A DNA stretch of 47,217 bases from JANQTF01 sp036835375 (GTDB lineage: Bacteria > Bacteroidota > Bacteroidia > J057), in the NCBI GenBank assembly GCA_036835375.1, contig DAITMB010000026.1, forward strand, positions 1 to 47,217, read 5' to 3'. Below the pieces are notes generated by a model, which saw nothing but the letters and a program-made list of their open reading frames with translations, searched no databases and was not told the DNA's origin. The translations under genes were made by a program, and so were the position numbers. This document shows, piece after piece, positions 10,001 to 17,608 of this stretch (within the stretch, counting starts at the first letter, position 1; every line of letters starts with the position of its first letter).

Positions 10001-11344
10001 GAAGCGCTGAAAATTCTGGCTTTCCTCGCCCAAAAGTAGGTTCAGTCCGGTGCCCCAGGTCCCAATCCATAATCGACCTGCCTGATCGCGAAGCATGGAG
10101 GTCACGAAATCGCTGCTGATGGAGGTCGCTCGGTGAATGTCATGCTGCATCGCAAGGATCCGCTCGTTGCTGCGGTCGATGCGATGAAGACCTCCGCCAG
10201 CAGTGCCTACCCACAAATGGCGCACTTCTGCCAAAATGGAATTGACAGTGGGGTGAGTCAGGCTGTTTGGGTCGGTCTTCTCGTAGGCAAAGCGTTCAAA
10301 TTTTTTCTGATGAATGTTGTAGGTGTTTACTCCACCTTTTTCGGTTCCTATCCACACATTTCCGTAGCGGTCGCAGAGCAAGCTATTCACAAACACACTG
10401 TTGAGCTGTGTATGTGCATTGACCGAGCCTTTGAGAGAGACAAATTTACTCGCGCCAGCCTGATATTGGCAAATGCCACCAAGGGTGCCGAGGAGAAGTT
10501 GCCCCAGGCCATCAGGCTGTATGGCAGTGACCGTGTTGTGGATTAGGCTGTGTGGGTCGTCGGGGTCGTGGGTGAAAATAAATGGTGCTTCCCCAGCCTG
10601 ATCAAATATAAGCAGTCCCACGTCGGTCCCTGCCCAAAGCGGTCCATCGGGTTCTTTCCACAAGCTAATCACGTCTCGATCCAGCCCGTCGGGCAACTGC
10701 CAGGCTGAAGCCAGCGAAGCAGTTCCTTTGTCCAAGTCTATGTCATAGATTCCGTTTGAGGTGCCTGCCAGCACGCCCTCGTCGGGCAAAGAAAGCAAGG
10801 TGTACACGGCTACCCCCGGCATTGGAATGTGCTTCACTCCATAAGAGCCATTTTCCGTATTTTTTCCAACCGAAAATATCCCTTCTCCTTCCGTACCGAT
10901 CCACATGCGATCCTGTCGATCTGTGATGATGGTGCGAATGTTGCTGCGAGACAAGGAAGGAAGGAGCTCTTGCGCAGGTAAAAATTGCTGTGATCGCGGC
11001 TCGTAAATCCCAATTCCGTGAGCCGTTCCCACCCAGATTTGGCCGTCCGCACTTTCACAGATCGTCTGCACAAAATTATCTGGCAGGCCAGGTTGGCGGC
11101 CATTGGCTTTGAACACCTGAAACCGGTACCCATCGTATCGACAAAGACCATCCCAGGTAGCAAACCACATGAAGCCTTCGCGGTCGCGCAAGATGGCATC
11201 GACATTGTTTTGAGGAAGGCCATCTTCCATGGTTAGGTAGCGAAGTCGATACGAAAATGGCGCATCAGCCAATAATTTCGTCTGCCACCCTCCTTCCACC
11301 AGGAATATTGTGAGCCATGCGCTTATATAAAGTAGTCCTTTCAT
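7043..11344 (-). CDS. hybrid two-component system sensor histidine kinase/response regulator (HTCS), AraC-type output
   Basis: A 1433-residue one-protein signalling system. Start 11344 gives an N-terminal signal segment (MKGLLYISAWLTIFLVEGG). About residues 30-720 form the periplasmic two-propeller sensor, with many reg_prop repeats of the type GxxWxGTxxGL (WFATWDGLCRYDG, WIGTEGEGIF, WIGTWGTGLNLL). A Y_Y_Y domain follows (about 735-800, VTYRYQMEGVDQDWV). One membrane helix spans about 812-833. The HisKA box ISHEFRTPL has its phospho-acceptor at His893; the ATPase domain shows NLLANAFKF, DSGIGIP and GSGIGLAL. The receiver has Asp1222 in ISDIMMPIMDG. The C-terminal HTH_18 AraC domain ends with the signature YFSRVFRKRFGISPKEYAR. 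Members bind oligosaccharides and activate their own polysaccharide locus. It lies between the enzymes and susCD. Confidence 0.96.
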   Translation of the reverse strand: MKGLLYISAWLTIFLVEGGWQTKLLADAPFSYRLRYLTMEDGLPQNNVDAILRDREGFMWFATWDGLCRYDGYRFQVFKANGRQPGLPDNFVQTICESADGQIWVGTAHGIGIYEPRSQQFLPAQELLPSLSRSNIRTIITDRQDRMWIGTEGEGIFSVGKNTENGSYGVKHIPMPGVAVYTLLSLPDEGVLAGTSNGIYDIDLDKGTASLASAWQLPDGLDRDVISLWKEPDGPLWAGTDVGLLIFDQAGEAPFIFTHDPDDPHSLIHNTVTAIQPDGLGQLLLGTLGGICQYQAGASKFVSLKGSVNAHTQLNSVFVNSLLCDRYGNVWIGTEKGGVNTYNIHQKKFERFAYEKTDPNSLTHPTVNSILAEVRHLWVGTAGGGLHRIDRSNERILAMQHDIHRATSISSDFVTSMLRDQAGRLWIGTWGTGLNLLLGEESQNFQRFPVGANGLHSGFISSLVEDPAGFLLVGTLGGISLFDPGSERFQQVILPRRRSGESVQVGCILLDAQGYYWLGTRAGLYRFHRSCLSMSSSEIAADSLAFFSKEALAPNGLRGDYVISLKQDVQGNVWVGTFGNGIGRVLMEAGQVTGFEFFTQEQGLCNNTVYAIEEDSEGHLWLSTDQGLARFNPVSRQFRTYYQVDGLTDNQFYWSASSRDAQGRLYFGGINGLTSFLPQDIRPYPFAPEVEISDFSVLNKPLQVGEKRHGRVALRRSISQSDTVFLSYLDNVFSIEFAVQTYVLPQRVTYRYQMEGVDQDWVSVPADRHFANYTNLLGGTYHFHVTALSEDGIESSNVRTLTVVIRPPFWQTTWFVAALILLGVLLVMAYIRLRTHYLHQQKKKLARQVALRTAQIEAQNAILEEQKGHLLELNEQVKMVNQMRLRFFTNISHEFRTPLTLIIDPIESLLSQFSGDTATGRTLQIVYRNAQRLLHLIQQLMSFRRLEAGKLQARVGEGDVVTFAKEVFHSFQKLADNQRIEYQFDVQGEAEGETWFDAEKLENVLYNLLANAFKFTPAEGKISLEIRFDRQIDPAVTTSSEGASPKPELHLAVRDSGIGIPEAQQEHIFDYFYQVPARDHAQSHGSGIGLALTKELVSVMHGEIRVESVPGEGSLFEVRLPYLAYQYEESERIDHPRIYRSNLSTQVNLVEDQLQARLAPSLTELNEGESDKPLLLIAEDNYDLRAFLIQSLAGEYRILEADNGKEALELATKYGPQLIISDIMMPIMDGLELCSHLKESIQTSHIPLILLTSRNMVEHWVEGLEAGADDYVPKPFHLQILQARIENLISSRRRLQALFGQPQRPKIEEVAQNPLDQKFVKQLYELLDTHLGDPDYGPDQVASDLCISRSLLYKKIKALSSMSVTEFVNAHKLEKACTMLLDPEMNISEVAYRCGFNDPKYFSRVFRKRFGISPKEYARGGEAGKEAPGVGDA

Positions 11345-11528
11345 TGTCGGCCATCGAGTAGAACAAGGTGGGAAGGATTTATCTAATTTCAATGACTCTA
11401 CGATCCTCTTCTTACCCAAAGCCTGTCAACGAAGCGTCCTCAAAGCCTTGCAAAAAGGCCCTGAGGAACGCAATACTGCATGGGAGCGCAAGGTGTCTAA
11501 GGCCGGTACTCCGGCCATCCATCCGCCA

Positions 11529-13139
11529 TCATTTTTGGATCTTTCCTTTGATCAGGGTAAAGGAATGCGGTGGAAATGTGTAGCTCATGGTAGTCCCATT
11601 CGCACGAAGCTTTGGTTTCTGGGTCGTCTGGATGATCTCGCTTCCAAAGTCATTGGATGCTTTGATGTCGCTACCATTGACCTCGTACACTTCAAAATCT
11701 CCGTTAAATGTCCCTGTTTGGCAAATGAGGTCGGTTGTAATGGTCTGATCCAGGTGGCGGTTTACTACGGCGATCATGACTTCGCCATTGTCGTAGGTCG
11801 CGGATACGTCGAGGTAGGGCACATCCTCCAGCTGAGCCATGGATTCGCCCAGACCAAGAAAGAATTTTTCGGTGTCATACGTATCGGAATCTACAAACAC
11901 GTCCAGCGCGGTGCCCCTCATGTGCTCTGCAAATAACTGAAGCGGGAAGTAGATCGTCTGGCGAAACATACCTTCTTCGTTGGTAAAAATCGGCGCGATC
12001 ACATTGACGAGCTGGGCCATGTTGGCCATTTTTACGACGTCGGCATTGCGAATGAAGGCATTCAAAAACCCGGCGATCACGAGGGCATCCTCTAGGTTGT
12101 AGCGCTCTTCGAGGGCACGGGTGCCGTTCATGGTTTCTTCGGAGCGGGCGCGATACCAAATGTTGTATTCATCCCACGCAATGTAAATCGGATCGCGGTC
12201 CCCGCGGTTGGCTTCCTGCATCACTTCGTTGATCAAGCCTTTGACGAGCAGGGTGCGCTCTTCGAGCACGAGGGGGGAAGCGAGGAAGTGGTAATAATGG
12301 TTGTCGGGGTTGCCGACATACATGTGCAGAGCAATGTAGTCCACCACATCACGTAATTCTTCGAGCACCACGCGGTTCCAGGCCATAGGATCAGCTCCGG
12401 GCCGAAAGTTGGAGGCTCCAGCAGCCACCAATTTGATGCTGGGGTCGGTCAAGCGCATCAGTTTGCCTGCCTCACGCGCCTTTTTCACATAGTCTTCTGC
12501 GCTGAGATGCCCCATTTGCCAAAATCCATCCATTTCATTTCCCAGGCTCCAGTAGCGGATATTGTAAGGCTCCACATGTCCGTGCTGCTTGCGCAGTTCG
12601 GCGTAATATGGCCCTTCCTTCACATTGGTGTATTCTACCCACTGCTGGGCTTCTTCGATGGTCCCGGTTCCCATGTTGACGGAGAAGTAAGGCTCTGTGT
12701 TCATCGCGCGGGCATAAGCCATGAATTCATTGGTGCCAAAGTGGTTGCTCTCCAGCCTTCCCCAAGCCAGCTCCATGCGCGCGGGACGATCTTCCAACGG
12801 CCCCACACCGTCCAGCCAATGATAGTTGGACACGAAATTGCCGCCAGGATAGCGCGTGAGCGACACTTGAAGTTCGCGCACAGCCTCGAGCACGTCTGTG
12901 CGAAAGCCCCGCTCATCTGCCAGAGGAGAGCCCGGTTCGTAGATTCCACCATAGACACAGCGGCCAAGGTGCTCCACGAAGTTGCCATACAGATTCGGAT
13001 CGACTTCCCCGACCTTGCGGTCGATGTCGATCTTGATTCGGGCAGGTGTGGAGCTTGGAGAGGTGGTGGGCTGGGCACTCAAGGCCATCAAGCCGATCCA
13101 TCCGATCAAGAGGGAACTAAATGTGTGGGTTAGGTTCAT
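11529..13139 (-). CDS. GH51 alpha-L-arabinofuranosidase (first copy)
   Basis: A 536-residue secreted enzyme predicted to remove alpha-L-arabinofuranosyl residues from arabinan or arabinoxylan. A signal peptide (1-22, LMALSAQ) precedes the catalytic barrel that starts at DPNLYGNFVEHLGRCVYGGIY, a GH51 hallmark. The acid/base is Glu202 in SLGNEMDG and the nucleophile Glu324 in IAWDEYNIWY. A C-terminal beta-domain ends in YTFPPHSFTLIKGK. It differs from the second GH51 of the locus (15917-17467) in the nucleophile context (DEYNIW against DEWGTW), so the two are not recent duplicates and may prefer different linkages. The ATG at 13139 fits the signal peptide. It lies 184 nt upstream of the HTCS gene in the same direction. 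Confidence 0.93.
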   Translation of the reverse strand: MNLTHTFSSLLIGWIGLMALSAQPTTSPSSTPARIKIDIDRKVGEVDPNLYGNFVEHLGRCVYGGIYEPGSPLADERGFRTDVLEAVRELQVSLTRYPGGNFVSNYHWLDGVGPLEDRPARMELAWGRLESNHFGTNEFMAYARAMNTEPYFSVNMGTGTIEEAQQWVEYTNVKEGPYYAELRKQHGHVEPYNIRYWSLGNEMDGFWQMGHLSAEDYVKKAREAGKLMRLTDPSIKLVAAGASNFRPGADPMAWNRVVLEELRDVVDYIALHMYVGNPDNHYYHFLASPLVLEERTLLVKGLINEVMQEANRGDRDPIYIAWDEYNIWYRARSEETMNGTRALEERYNLEDALVIAGFLNAFIRNADVVKMANMAQLVNVIAPIFTNEEGMFRQTIYFPLQLFAEHMRGTALDVFVDSDTYDTEKFFLGLGESMAQLEDVPYLDVSATYDNGEVMIAVVNRHLDQTITTDLICQTGTFNGDFEVYEVNGSDIKASNDFGSEIIQTTQKPKLRANGTTMSYTFPPHSFTLIKGKIQK

Positions 13140-13265
13140 ATCGTCTAGTGGGTTAGGAGCGAGCGTCCACGGGAGCGAAAGAAAGCGCGAATTGGGCGCT
13201 TGCTATCCGTTTGCTCTGTCGCTCAACTTCGTGAAGAGAATTAAAGAAATTGTTTCGAATTGTGT

Positions 13266-13300
13266 TGAGTTGGATTGTGCCAAAGGATCACCCCAACTCA
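13266..13300. other. intercistronic hairpin between GH43 and GH51 genes
   Basis: Perfect arms TGAGTTGG (13266-13273) and CCAACTCA (13293-13300) enclose a 19-nt loop, just after the stop of the GH43 gene at 13321. No T run follows on the minus strand, so it looks more like an RNA processing or stabilising hairpin inside the locus transcript than a terminator. Function is inference. Confidence 0.35.
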
Positions 13301-13320
13301 TGACGAAGGCAAAACGCGTC

Positions 13321-14406
13321 TCAAGGCAAAAAAGGCCAGCCATTCGAGTTCCAGGCCAACTCCCGAATGTGAAGCTTGGGACGACCTTCATCCGCGGCTT
13401 CATATCCGTGAAATACCAAATAATCTTTTCCTTCGAAAGTATAGGCGCTATTGTGTCCCACGCCTGCCCACTCTTGGTTCCCTTCCAGCAAGAGGGATCC
13501 GCCCCCTTCTGTCATCGGGAGGCCAGCTTGGTCGAGGTAGGGACCTGTGACCGACTTGGAGCGGCCCATCACCATTTTATAGGTGCTTTCTTCGCCACGA
13601 CAGCAATAGTCAAAGGAGGCAAAAAGATAGTAATAGCCATTTTTTTCAAAAATAAATGGCGCTTCAATCGCTGCATCTCCTGGTTCTTGGTCTGGCAACA
13701 AAGGGCTTCTGACGCGCTTGGCGAGGGTATGCCACACTTGCGGCTCTGCAATGGAGAGTCGATCTTCGCTCATCTTCACCAACTTCAACCCTTCCCAAAA
13801 GGACCCAAAGGACAACCAACTGACGCCTGCGGAATCTACAATCAAGTGCGGATCAATCGCATTCCATAAATCGCGATGAGGATGAGACTGTATCACAATG
13901 CCATGATCTTGCCAGCAGAATGCAGGGTTTTCAGGATCAAGGGTCACATTGGTTGCGACCCCGATAGCAGAAGTGTTTTTGGCAAATGCCGAGACAGAAT
14001 AGTATAAATAATACAGCCCGTTGTGGAAAGAGATATCCGGTGCCCAAATGTGGTTTTTGAAGCCTGGGACCACCGATTCTGTCCAACTCGGGGCCACCGC
14101 GAACACACTTGGTAGCCTTGTCCAATGCTGCATGTCCGTGGAACTCCAGAAAGCGATTCCCTTTCCAGTGCAGAACAAATAGTATTTGCCCTCTGACTGA
14201 ATCATCACGGGATCGTGGACTGAGATACGGGAAACTTCCTGCGCTTGTCCCATCTGGACCATCGTGATGATCATCACCAAGGGCAGAATCCGTTGACTTA
14301 GGCCCCAGCGGTCTTCCATCGACACCCCTTTCAGAGGTTGATTGGATTTCTTTTCCTGCTGGCATAAAAACGAGGTGCGCCTGCTGCCAGGCGAACGATG
14401 CTGCAT
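13321..14406 (-). CDS. GH43 family glycosidase (arabinanase/arabinofuranosidase type), first copy
   Basis: A secreted five-bladed propeller glycosidase. The three GH43 catalytic acids are visible in order: the general base in VHDPVMIQ, the pKa modulator in NAIDPHLIVD, and the acid in AIEAPFIFEKNGYYYLFAS. Together with WSSTDMQHW and WAPDISFHNGLYYLYYS this points to the endo-1,5-arabinanase-like branch. The start is uncertain. ATG 14406 (361 residues) sits 10 nt after ACTACTAA, the same element and spacing as susC. ATG 14319 (332 residues) would give a more ordinary signal peptide (IILP..MIITMVQMGQAQ region) preceded by AAAGGGG. The longer open frame to 14475 overlaps the promoter and is rejected. 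It follows the mutarotase gene after 161 nt that carry a promoter and operator. Confidence 0.88.
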   Translation of the reverse strand: MQHRSPGSRRTSFLCQQEKKSNQPLKGVSMEDRWGLSQRILPLVMIITMVQMGQAQEVSRISVHDPVMIQSEGKYYLFCTGKGIAFWSSTDMQHWTRLPSVFAVAPSWTESVVPGFKNHIWAPDISFHNGLYYLYYSVSAFAKNTSAIGVATNVTLDPENPAFCWQDHGIVIQSHPHRDLWNAIDPHLIVDSAGVSWLSFGSFWEGLKLVKMSEDRLSIAEPQVWHTLAKRVRSPLLPDQEPGDAAIEAPFIFEKNGYYYLFASFDYCCRGEESTYKMVMGRSKSVTGPYLDQAGLPMTEGGGSLLLEGNQEWAGVGHNSAYTFEGKDYLVFHGYEAADEGRPKLHIRELAWNSNGWPFLP

Positions 14407-14471
14407 GTTCGTGAGGTTAGTAGTCCGGTGTAGGCGCCAGAAAAAATGGTTTCTAAAACACCTTTCGAACT

Positions 14472-14531
14472 GCAAAATAGCCCTGCCGCATCATGTACAG
14501 GTGGACGATCCTACCGGAGAGGAGGACGATT
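14472..14531 (-). promoter_or_regulatory. promoter and proposed HTCS operator of the first GH43 gene
   Basis: Plus-strand GGTGGACGATC (14500-14510) and GGAGGACGATT (14521-14531) start 21 bp apart. Twenty bp beyond the inner site lies TATTTTGC (14479-14472 on the minus strand), a TAnnTTG -7-like element. The spacing equals that at susC and at the second GH43 gene. The site lies in the intergenic space after the mutarotase stop, which supports an internal transcript start here. Confidence 0.7.
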
Positions 14532-14567
14532 TCGTATCGATTTACCTCCAAAAGATGGGAGACTTCC

Positions 14568-15755
14568 TTACTCGGGCTGGCTCAGCTCGAAGCGGTATCG
14601 CGTCTCGCTCTCGTATCGCTCTCCCGGGCGAAGCAACGTGCTCGGAAAGGAGGACTGATTCGGGCTGTCGGGAAAATGCTGGGTCTCGAGGCACAAAGCT
14701 GTGCGAAGTGAGAGGGCGTTGCCAAATTTATCCATCTCCTGGCCGTCCATGAAGTTCCCGGAGTAAAATTGAAGTCCTGGCTCGGTCGTCTCCACCGTCA
14801 TGAGGATCCCGGATAGGTCTCCTTGCAAGGTAGCCACCTCCCGCAGCGCTGCGTTGCCAGCTTTCAGGACATAGCAGTGATCATATCCCAAGCCGTATCC
14901 GAGTTGCTCATCGTCGGCTTCAATGCGCGCACCGATGGGCTGCGCCTCTAAAAAATCAAATGGGCTGCCTACCACAGGTGCAGGCGATCCGGAGGGGATC
15001 AGGGTGCTGTCCACAGGCAGGTACCTATCGGCGAGGATCTGCAATCGGTGGGAAAGAATGTCGCCTTTTCCCGAGCCATTGAGGTTGAAATAGGCATGAT
15101 TGGTCAAATTGACATGGGTGGCTTGCTGCGTGCTGGCTTCGTAGCGAATGCCCAGCGCGGCACCATCAAGGTAGTAAGTCACCGTTACGGAAAGCTCTCC
15201 GGGGTAGCCCATGTCACCATCTGGCGACACATAGCGCAGTTTCAGGCTATCCGATTGGTTGGATAATACTTCCCACACTTGGTTGTGAAATCCCTCGGGT
15301 CCTCCATGCAGATGGTTTGGCCCGTTATTCAGCGGTAGTTGAGCTGCGGCCCCATCGATGGTAAATTGTCCTTGGGCGATGCGATTGCCGTAGCGACCGA
15401 TGAGCGCGCCATAATACGGTGTCGTAGAGCGCTGGAAAGCTGCCAGAGAATCAAATCCCATGATGACATCGGTCCATTCGCCCGCAGTATTTGGGGTAAA
15501 CAAACTTACGATTCTACCTCCGTAGTTGGTAATCGCCACATGGAGCTGCTCGTTTTGAAGGATGTACAGCCCCACAGGCTTGCCAGCGATAGAGGCTGAA
15601 AATGCCTCCATAGTTGGCAAAACTGGCAACGCCGCAGCAGCGTCTGACTGGGTCTTAGAAGGTGCTTGGCAGGCCGCGAGCGAAAGGAATATTAGGATAG
15701 AAGAGAAAAACCGAAGATGAATCATTTGAGAAAAGTTGGAGGGGTTCGTGTTCAT
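14568..15755 (-). CDS. aldose 1-epimerase (mutarotase), lipoprotein form
   Basis: A 395-residue galactose-mutarotase-family protein that would interconvert alpha and beta anomers of the sugars released by the locus. Family marks are NYGGRIVSLFTPN, GRYGNRIAQGQFTIDG, LPLNNGPNHLHGGPEGFHNQVWE, THVNLTNHAYFNLNG (catalytic His) and TTEPGLQFYSGNF (catalytic Glu). A lipoprotein signal with lipobox SLAACQAP puts it on the membrane facing the periplasm or the surface rather than in the cytosol. Start 15755 is the longest open choice; ATG 15725 (MIHLRFFSS) leaves a shorter signal peptide and is equally plausible. It lies between the second GH51 and the first GH43, with 161 nt on either side. The name galM is avoided because the sugar is likely arabinose. 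Confidence 0.93.
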   Translation of the reverse strand: MNTNPSNFSQMIHLRFFSSILIFLSLAACQAPSKTQSDAAAALPVLPTMEAFSASIAGKPVGLYILQNEQLHVAITNYGGRIVSLFTPNTAGEWTDVIMGFDSLAAFQRSTTPYYGALIGRYGNRIAQGQFTIDGAAAQLPLNNGPNHLHGGPEGFHNQVWEVLSNQSDSLKLRYVSPDGDMGYPGELSVTVTYYLDGAALGIRYEASTQQATHVNLTNHAYFNLNGSGKGDILSHRLQILADRYLPVDSTLIPSGSPAPVVGSPFDFLEAQPIGARIEADDEQLGYGLGYDHCYVLKAGNAALREVATLQGDLSGILMTVETTEPGLQFYSGNFMDGQEMDKFGNALSLRTALCLETQHFPDSPNQSSFPSTLLRPGERYESETRYRFELSQPE

Positions 15756-15916
15756 ACGTCTTGGGAAAAGTAATCAAAGAAGGGGTACAAGCGCATTCTG
15801 GCAGCAAAAAAACAGCATAGCTACCCTGATGTAAGTGCGGGACGCCCTGATGGAGAAAAAGCATACCCCGCATCTGAAAGACACGGGGCACTACTCGCTA
15901 AACTACTACTACTTTA

Positions 15917-17467
15917 CTACTTTGAAAGCTGGATGTGCACCACCGACTGTGCTGGGATCGTCACAGTGAGGATGCCATCTTTGACTTTGGGCACAGTGAA
16001 AGGGGCTAATTTGACCTTTTCTGCTGTACCAAAATCATTGTAATCCGTCATGTTGGGGCTGGTGATGATCTGGCCACTGGTGCGGGCATAGGTATCACCT
16101 GTGACCACAAGTCGGAGTTGATGTCCCTGACTGGGATCCATGTTACAAACCGTGAGATTCAGCTCGCCTTCTTTCATGGACGCCGAAGCATGGAGGGCAT
16201 CGTATTCTTTGCCGTCGAAAGTGATGGTCTTGCTGTTCAGATTCACCGGAACCATGGTGGCACCCTGGTGAACCTGATACATCTTGAACACATAGTAAGT
16301 CGGTGTCAAGACCATTTGGGAACCCTTGGTAAGAATCACAGACTGAAGCACATTGACCAACTGAGCGATATTGGCCATTTTGACGCGATCGGCGTGTTGG
16401 TTGAAGATGTTGAGGTGAATTCCCGCTACGAGGGCATCGCGCAAGGTATTTTGCTGGTACAGAAATCCGGGATTGGTGCCCGGCTCCACAGCAAACCAAG
16501 TTCCCCATTCATCCACAATCAGCCCTACACGCTTGCTGGGATCATATTGGTCCATGATTGCGCTGTGGCGCGAGATGAGCTCGTCCATTCGCAGGGTGGC
16601 ACGCATGGTTTTGTACCATCCTGTGGTATCAAACTCCGTTGCTGACACCTTGGGCATCCAGCCCTCTGGGAGGGTGTAGTTGTGCAAAGAAAGCCCTTGA
16701 ATCAGGAACGGCACTCGCTGGGTTTTTTCCATCAAAACGCGGGTCCAGTTGTAATCATCCACATTAGCTCCCCCGGCAATTTTGTAGAGATCCCCATGTG
16801 TGTAGGTCGCAAATCTCCGATACAGATCGGCATAGTACTCCGGAGTCATGTGACCGCCGCAACCCCAGTTTTCATTGCCAATGCCCCAATATTTGACCTT
16901 CCAGGGTTCCTCACGGCCATTTTCCTTGCGAAGCTTTGTCATGGGACTTTCATTACTGGAAGTCACATACTCCACCCACTCGGAGGCCTCTTGCACGGTG
17001 CCTGATCCTACATTGATGTTGATGTACGGCTCTGCACCGATCAATTCGCAGAAATCCAGAAACTCATGAGTCCCAAAGCTGTTGTCTTCTGTGACACCTC
17101 CCCAAAACACATTCACGATTGAGGGCCGATCTTCACGCGGGCCAATGCCGTCTTTCCAGTGATAGGTATCTGCAAAACAACCGCCAGGCCAGCGCAATAG
17201 CGGAATGCCCATGCCCTTGAGCGCTTCGATGATATCGCTGCGAAAACCCCGGATATTGGGGATCTCCGAGTTTTCTCCCACATAAATCCCATCATAAATA
17301 CACCTGCCTAAATGCTCAGCAAAGTGACCGTAAATCTCGGAGTTGATCTTGACGCTCGCCTGATCGGTGTGTAGGAACAGTTGATTCGGAGCGACATTCT
17401 GCGCATCCAAATTGGAGGCGCTGAACATGATTAAAATGGTGAGTAGGTAGAAGCGATGGACATTCAT
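15917..17467 (-). CDS. GH51 alpha-N-arabinofuranosidase (second copy)
   Basis: A 516-residue secreted GH51 enzyme. Start 17467 is chosen because it begins directly with a signal peptide (MNVHRFYLLTILIMFSAS, cleavage near LDAQ); the frame runs upstream to 17515 without one. The GH51 opening motif is INSEIYGHFAEHLGRCIYDG. Acid/base is Glu199 in GIGNENWGCGG and nucleophile Glu320 in LIVDEWGTWF. Conserved FNQHADRVKMANIAQLVN and the C-terminal beta domain (IPAQSVVHIQL) complete the family picture. The GNENWGCGG and DEWGTW contexts are those of classical arabinofuranosidases acting on arabino-oligosaccharides. It lies 141 nt downstream of the GH43 lipoprotein gene and probably shares its transcript. 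Confidence 0.95.
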   Translation of the reverse strand: MNVHRFYLLTILIMFSASNLDAQNVAPNQLFLHTDQASVKINSEIYGHFAEHLGRCIYDGIYVGENSEIPNIRGFRSDIIEALKGMGIPLLRWPGGCFADTYHWKDGIGPREDRPSIVNVFWGGVTEDNSFGTHEFLDFCELIGAEPYININVGSGTVQEASEWVEYVTSSNESPMTKLRKENGREEPWKVKYWGIGNENWGCGGHMTPEYYADLYRRFATYTHGDLYKIAGGANVDDYNWTRVLMEKTQRVPFLIQGLSLHNYTLPEGWMPKVSATEFDTTGWYKTMRATLRMDELISRHSAIMDQYDPSKRVGLIVDEWGTWFAVEPGTNPGFLYQQNTLRDALVAGIHLNIFNQHADRVKMANIAQLVNVLQSVILTKGSQMVLTPTYYVFKMYQVHQGATMVPVNLNSKTITFDGKEYDALHASASMKEGELNLTVCNMDPSQGHQLRLVVTGDTYARTSGQIITSPNMTDYNDFGTAEKVKLAPFTVPKVKDGILTVTIPAQSVVHIQLSK

Positions 17468-17608
17468 GTAATACGAGAATTGAACGTGAGGGGAGAGAGG
17501 AGGGCCAAAGAACAATCTGAACTGCTGGAAACGGTCGTTTCGAAAGAGAAGTGAAGAGCAATGAGTCGCTCAGCGAGTCACTCAAAAGACGGACTTCCGG
17601 CTTGGAGA

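Noticed and set aside
11365..11377. GGTGGGAAGGATT upstream of the HTCS gene as a fourth operator
   Set aside because: Only a partial match to one half-site, with no partner 21 bp away and no -7-like element at the expected distance.
14407..14475. Longest start for the first GH43 gene
   Set aside because: It would run into the -7 element at 14472-14479 and places ACTACTAA inside the coding region.
15897..15921. Run of ACTACT units near the second GH51 stop
   Set aside because: A short simple-sequence stretch around a stop codon; too short and imperfect to call a repeat element or CRISPR.
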